In this document: positions 22,737-26,759 of the stretch, piece after piece | Layout of the letters: each line of letters opens with the position of its first letter | Position numbering within the stretch: the stretch's first letter is position 1 | Source of the DNA: VGWB01 sp964480945 | GTDB taxonomy: Bacteria > Bacteroidota > Ignavibacteria > UBA10030 | Direction: 5' to 3' | Assembly (NCBI GenBank): GCA_964480945.1 | Contig: CAYZRX010000056.1 | Span: 1-26,759, forward strand | Length of the DNA stretch: 26,759 nt | Notes under the pieces: model-generated | Told to the model about the DNA's origin: nothing | The model's input: only the letters and a program-made list of their open reading frames with translations | Databases searched by the model: none | Position numbers and translations under genes: made by a program

Positions 22737-24809
22737 CTACTTTACGGTACTCCCGCTACGAAGGTCAGCGTCGACTGTGAGAAGCGCGAGCTTGCCGTCC
22801 TGCTCGCTCGCTGCCAACAGCATTCCTTGAGACTCATTCCCCATTAACTTCGCGGGTTGGAGGTTCGCGACCACCACGATCATTTTGCCGACAAGGTCCT
22901 CAGGCTTGTAATGCTGAGCGATGCCCGCGACGAGCTGTCGCTTCTCGGGTCCGATCTCGACCTGAAGCCTCAAGAGCTTTTCCGATTTCGGGATCTTCTC
23001 CGCCGCAACGACGCGCGCCAGCCGGAGGTCGATCTTCTTGAAATCATCCAGCGTGATTGTCGGCTTGATGGGCAGCAGTGGAGTTGAAGTTCCTCCGTCG
23101 GACGATGTACTGAGAGATTGGACCATACCTTCGATTTGGCTATCCTCAATTTTGGTGACAAGTATTTCCGGTTTCTCGAAAGCGCGTCCCGTCTCGATGG
23201 CCAACCCGGCGGCGGACTCCCAGCCGGCCTGAGAGGGGGAGCCCTCCAGTTTCAGCGTATGCCAGATCGATTGCGCCAACACGGGGACGACCGGTTCGAA
23301 CAGAATTGCGAGCGATCGGACCACCTGCGTGCAAATGTGAAGCGTCGTCGCACACTGTTCGCGGTTTGATTTCAGTGTTTTCCAGGGCTCGCCATCGTTG
23401 AAGTATTTGTTCGCGGCCCGAGCTAGGTTCATCGTCTCGATCACAGCCTCACGGAATCTGTAGCGCTCGTACAGATCGCCGATGTTCTCGGGAGCTGCCT
23501 TGAGGCTGGCGACCATTTCCTTGTCCAGTTTGCCCAGGGCCCCCAGCGGCGGCATGGTTCCGCCGAAGTTCTTGTGGATGAACGTCAGTGTGCGGTTGAC
23601 GAAGTTCCCCAGGATGTCGGCGAGCTCGTTGTTCGTCCGGGCCTGGAAGTCCTTCAGATAGAAATCGCTGTCGCGCGACTCAGGCAAATTGATCGCCAGC
23701 GTGTAGCGCAATGTATCCGCAGGGAAGTACCGCAGGAAGTCCTGGAGATCGATTCCCCATCCTCGGCTCTTGGAGAATTTCTGCCCTTCAAAGTTCAGGA
23801 ACTCATTGGCGGGCACATTTTCCGGCAGCACGTACTGCTCCCTACCCCCGTCGTTCCACGCCATCAGCATCGCGGGAAACACGATGCAGTGGAACACAAC
23901 GTTGTCTTTGCCGATGAAGGCGACGTACTTGGTGTCATCGTCCTGCCAGTAGGCCTTCCAGAGGTCGGGGGTCGGCGTGCGGCTCGCCCATTCCTTTGTT
24001 GAGGAGATGTACCCGAGCACCGCGTCGAACCAGACGTAGATGACCTTCGATTCATACCCCGGCACCGGGACCTGAACGCCCCAGCTGAGGTCCCTCGTCA
24101 CGGCCCTATCCTGGAGCCCTTCCTTGAACCAACTCTCGCAATAGCGCAGGACGTTCTCTTTCCAGCCGTCCCGTTTCGATCGCTCTTCGATGTACTGCCG
24201 AAGCCTCGTCTGATAATCACCGAGGGGAAAGTACCAGTGCGTCGTCGACCGCACGATCGGCGTCCGGCCGCACACTTTGCACTTGGGATCGATCAGGTCG
24301 ACTTGATTGAGCCAGGTTCCGCAGTTCTCACACTGATCGCCCCGGGCCTGCGGGTACTTGCAATTCGGGCATGTGCCTTCGACGTAGCGGTCGGCGAGGA
24401 ACATCCTGTCCGTCTCGCAATAGAGCTGCAATTCCTGCTTTTCCTTCAGAATTCCCCGCTTGTGGAATTCGAGAAAGAACTCCTGGGCCGTCGTGTGGTG
24501 GAGAGGGAGCGATGTCCTCGAATAGTTGTCGAAACTCATGCCGAACTTTTCGAATGCCGCCTTGTTCAGCGAATGGTACCGGTCGACCACGGCCTGCGGC
24601 GTCGTTTTCTCCTGCTCAGCGGTGACCGTGATCGGCACGCCGTGTTCATCCGACCCGCAGATAAACAGCACGTCCCGTTTCCGGGCCCGCTGGTAGCGAA
24701 CGTAGATGTCGGCAGGCAAATACGCGCCGGCGAGATGCCCAAGATGAATGAGGCCGTTCGCGTAGGGTAAGGCGGCGGTAACCAGTATCTTCCGAGGGGG
24801 CTTCTTCAC
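22737..24809 (-). CDS. metG: Methionyl-tRNA synthetase (MetG) with C-terminal tRNA-binding domain
   Basis: A 690-residue class I aminoacyl-tRNA synthetase that charges tRNA-Met. Signature HLGH (22-25, the HIGH motif), GSDEHGVPI, a double zinc-knuckle insert (CPNC, CENC, and CKVCGR after DLIDPK, about residues 145-185) and KFSKSRG (the KMSKS motif). The anticodon-binding helices follow. From about residue 585 an EMAPII/Trbp111-like OB-fold domain appears (DFKKIDLRLARVVAAEKIPK ... GNESQGMLLAA), which aids tRNA binding and dimerisation. Full length for the long form. The start is GTG at 24809: an in-frame TAA lies just upstream and the gene begins 6 nt after holB, so coupling to holB translation is likely. 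Confidence 0.97.
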   Translation of the reverse strand: MKKPPRKILVTAALPYANGLIHLGHLAGAYLPADIYVRYQRARKRDVLFICGSDEHGVPITVTAEQEKTTPQAVVDRYHSLNKAAFEKFGMSFDNYSRTSLPLHHTTAQEFFLEFHKRGILKEKQELQLYCETDRMFLADRYVEGTCPNCKYPQARGDQCENCGTWLNQVDLIDPKCKVCGRTPIVRSTTHWYFPLGDYQTRLRQYIEERSKRDGWKENVLRYCESWFKEGLQDRAVTRDLSWGVQVPVPGYESKVIYVWFDAVLGYISSTKEWASRTPTPDLWKAYWQDDDTKYVAFIGKDNVVFHCIVFPAMLMAWNDGGREQYVLPENVPANEFLNFEGQKFSKSRGWGIDLQDFLRYFPADTLRYTLAINLPESRDSDFYLKDFQARTNNELADILGNFVNRTLTFIHKNFGGTMPPLGALGKLDKEMVASLKAAPENIGDLYERYRFREAVIETMNLARAANKYFNDGEPWKTLKSNREQCATTLHICTQVVRSLAILFEPVVPVLAQSIWHTLKLEGSPSQAGWESAAGLAIETGRAFEKPEILVTKIEDSQIEGMVQSLSTSSDGGTSTPLLPIKPTITLDDFKKIDLRLARVVAAEKIPKSEKLLRLQVEIGPEKRQLVAGIAQHYKPEDLVGKMIVVVANLQPAKLMGNESQGMLLAASEQDGKLALLTVDADLRSGSTVK

Positions 24810-24815
24810 GAGGTC

Positions 24816-25940
24816 TTACGCTTGAGGAGCAAGAGAGCGTCTGAGATCAATGGCGAGAGATGTCAACACGAGAGGAAGATAAACATTTTTGCCTACAAGC
24901 GCAACGCTCCGTTCGACCGTGTCGAGGGCTGCAAGAAGATCTGCGCGAGGAAATTTCTCGGTGAAGCTTTTCAATTCTTTCGTATGGTCGACGTTGAGCA
25001 AGCCGCCCTCTCCGTGTTCTCGCAGCACGAGCGCATCGCGCAGCCAGACCTCCAGCATCTTCAGCCATCGCTCCACCGCCGCCCGGTCGCCGAGGGAAGC
25101 GATCCTCTCGACGTCCGTCGCCAAGGGTGCTCGCAGCGTTCCGAGGACGAGGCGGAGGAAGTGAACCACCTCCTGGCGCTCCGCTATCATGTCGACCGAA
25201 AGCATGTCCAACGCCGCGCTGTAGCTTCCGCGGGCAAGGCGTGCGATAAGTGAAGCCTGTTCCGACTCGACGTGTTCACGAGAGATCAACGACGCCTTGA
25301 CCTCCTCCTCTCCGAGAGGGTCAAATTGAATGAGCTGGCATCGGGAAAGGATCGTCTCCAGCAGTTGTTCTTTCTGTGAGGCCGTCAGCACGAAAACAGA
25401 ATCGGAGGACGGTTCCTCGAGGGTCTTCAGGAGCGAGTTGCTCGCTTCCGCGTTCATCGTCTCGGCGTTCGAGATCAGAAAGACCTTTTTCCCGCCCTCG
25501 AAGCTCGAGAGCGCGGCATCCCGCCGCAAGTCCCGCACGCTGTTGATCTTGATGTAGTTTGCCCTCGGCACGGAGATCCTGTGGTACGGATTTTGGGCCT
25601 TCTGCCGCAGCTGCTCCTGAACGGCGGAGACTTGATCCTCCGAAAGAACTTCGACGGGATCGTCGCCGGATTTTTCACTTCTGCCGATCGGCAGCGGAAA
25701 AACCAGCTTGAGATTCGGATGCTGGAGGAGATCGAATTTCCTGCAGCTTCCGCACTCGCCGCAAGGATCGACGGTGTCCTTCTGGCAGTTCAAGGCACGG
25801 GCAAACTCGATCGCTGCGGCGTCCTTGCCGACACCTTCCCCGCCGAAGAACAAATACGCGTGGGCGATCCTCTTGCTGGCGAGGATCCGCCGGAGAAGAT
25901 CTTTCACACGACCCTGCCCTATGACACGTTCCCAGCCCAT
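24816..25940 (-). CDS. holB: DNA polymerase III delta-prime subunit (HolB)
   Basis: A 374-residue AAA+ clamp-loader subunit. Visible are the Walker A-like GGEGVGKDA (33-41), a four-cysteine zinc site (C52, C60, C63, C66; CGECGSC), the Walker B region KKVFLISNAETMN, LLKTLEEPSSDS and the sensor-1 segment with ILSRCQLIQF. It takes part in loading the beta clamp at the replication fork. The start ATG at 25940 has GAGG 7 nt upstream, within 9 nt of the Omp85-like stop. The intact P-loop is unlike E. coli delta-prime, so DnaX-like ATP binding is possible; length and the SRC motif still favour HolB. Confidence 0.92.
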   Translation of the reverse strand: MGWERVIGQGRVKDLLRRILASKRIAHAYLFFGGEGVGKDAAAIEFARALNCQKDTVDPCGECGSCRKFDLLQHPNLKLVFPLPIGRSEKSGDDPVEVLSEDQVSAVQEQLRQKAQNPYHRISVPRANYIKINSVRDLRRDAALSSFEGGKKVFLISNAETMNAEASNSLLKTLEEPSSDSVFVLTASQKEQLLETILSRCQLIQFDPLGEEEVKASLISREHVESEQASLIARLARGSYSAALDMLSVDMIAERQEVVHFLRLVLGTLRAPLATDVERIASLGDRAAVERWLKMLEVWLRDALVLREHGEGGLLNVDHTKELKSFTEKFPRADLLAALDTVERSVALVGKNVYLPLVLTSLAIDLRRSLAPQA

Positions 25941-25949
25941 CCGTTGGCC

Positions 25950-26759
25950 TCAGAATGCATTGCCGATACCGAAATGCAGCACCAGGTTCGACAGCGTCTC
26001 CTTGTAGAATTTCTTCTGGGTGATCCATTGCCGTCCCGGTTCCGCTTCCGGATCGTACAACCGGAACCCAAGGTCGATCCGAATCGGACCCGCCAGCGTG
26101 GCGTAGCGAAAACCCAGACCTGAAGCCATCGCTATTTCGGTAACGCGGACCTTATTGAGATCGCTCCACACATTGCCTGCATCGTAGAAGATCACCAGGG
26201 AAATCTTGTTCAGGTCCAGGAACCAGACCCGCCCCGCATTTTGCAGGAGGTTCCACCGTGCTTCGAGACTTGTTTCGAAGATCGCGTTGCCGCCCTCTTC
26301 AGGCAGCTTGACAGCGCCCAGCTCACGTGCCCTCCAGCCCCGGATGCTTCCGCTTCCGCCCCCGAAGAACCGCCGGTTGATCGGGATCGGCGCGGGCGAA
26401 TGCCCGTACAGCTCCGCAAATCCACCGTAGAGGCGGGCCGCCCAAATGAGGTTCCGAGTTTTGTTGGGCGAGGGGTCCCAGTACCACGCCCCACGGCCGG
26501 AGATCTTGACGTATTTGGAGTACGGCAGGTCGATGCCGAAGAGACCGCCGAACGCGGAGGGGATGAGCCCGGCCTCCTCGATCGTCCCCGAGTGGAAGAA
26601 CCCTGCAGACGGATAGAACAGATCGTTTCTCCTGTCGCGCTGCATGGTGAAGGAGAAAATTGAGTTGAACTGGGGCCTTCGGTCGATACTCAACGAATCG
26701 AAATAGACCCTGCCGATTTCGGCATTGATCGGCTCGTAGCCGATCCGCTCCAGGCTCCA
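25950..26759 (-). CDS. Omp85/BamA-TamA-like outer-membrane protein, C-terminal part only
   Basis: The open frame runs off the right edge of the window, so only the last ~269 residues are visible, with no start codon. They look like the membrane barrel of the Omp85 (surface antigen/D15) superfamily: repeated amphipathic strands, the conserved GGGSGSIRGW loop (which reaches into the barrel in this family), LPYSKYVKISGRGAWYW, FYDAGNVW, GLGFRYATLAGPIRIDLGF and a terminal HFGIGNAF ending in Phe. Candidates are BamA, TamA or another Omp85 member; the POTRA part that would separate these is outside the window. First in an operon with holB and metG. Confidence 0.85.
   Translation of the reverse strand, partial: WSLERIGYEPINAEIGRVYFDSLSIDRRPQFNSIFSFTMQRDRRNDLFYPSAGFFHSGTIEEAGLIPSAFGGLFGIDLPYSKYVKISGRGAWYWDPSPNKTRNLIWAARLYGGFAELYGHSPAPIPINRRFFGGGSGSIRGWRARELGAVKLPEEGGNAIFETSLEARWNLLQNAGRVWFLDLNKISLVIFYDAGNVWSDLNKVRVTEIAMASGLGFRYATLAGPIRIDLGFRLYDPEAEPGRQWITQKKFYKETLSNLVLHFGIGNAF

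Overview
The window looks like part of a metagenome-assembled genome from the Bacteroidota/Ignavibacteria/Chlorobi side of the FCB group. It is GC-rich and carries one 100-N scaffold gap. Lineage clues are a DUF4835 (PorD-like) secreted protein, a PorV/FadL-like outer-membrane protein, a TonB receptor with an N-terminal carboxypeptidase-regulatory-like domain, a TatD-radical SAM fusion, and scattered Bacteroidota-type palindromic repeats. The taxonomic call is inference; no rRNA or tRNA gene was seen. Putative promoters share one architecture, TTGnnn, 17 bp, TAnnTT, which is the ordinary sigma-70 pattern.

Left part (1-4.7 kb): a small DUF559 endonuclease gene sits exactly between copies of a C/G-rich hairpin repeat. 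It is followed on the minus strand by an outer-membrane barrel protein with helix-hairpin-helix motifs and a PorV/FadL-like protein. A divergent DUF4835 gene lies behind an intergenic palindromic repeat. Middle-left (4.7-12.3 kb): a secreted HEAT-repeat/cyclophilin fusion, a TatD nuclease/radical SAM fusion, about 1.1 kb of gene-free DNA rich in inverted repeats, and a translationally coupled lipoprotein/TonB receptor pair.

The core (12.4-22.6 kb) is a nearly complete futalosine-type menaquinone pathway in two converging transcription units. Plus strand: menG/ubiE, mqnD and an Amidohydro_2-type protein. Minus strand: mqnP (UbiA-like), ubiX-like, ubiD-like, an in-frame mqnE-mqnA fusion, a TIR-like domain protein, mqnC and a small secreted protein. 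Together they would convert chorismate to 3-enolpyruvylbenzoate (MqnA part), then aminodeoxyfutalosine (MqnE part), then cyclic dehypoxanthine futalosine (MqnC), then 1,4-dihydroxy-6-naphthoate (MqnD), followed by prenylation (MqnP), decarboxylation (UbiD/UbiX type) and methylation (MenG). The nucleoside hydrolase step (MqnB or MTAN) is not recognisable here.

Right end (22.7-26.8 kb): a minus-strand operon of a truncated Omp85/BamA-like protein, holB and metG, closed by a clear intrinsic terminator. The features most worth a second look are the TIR-like gene embedded in the menaquinone operon, the MqnE-MqnA fusion, the amidohydrolase-like protein with replaced metal-site histidines, and the DUF559-hairpin cassette.
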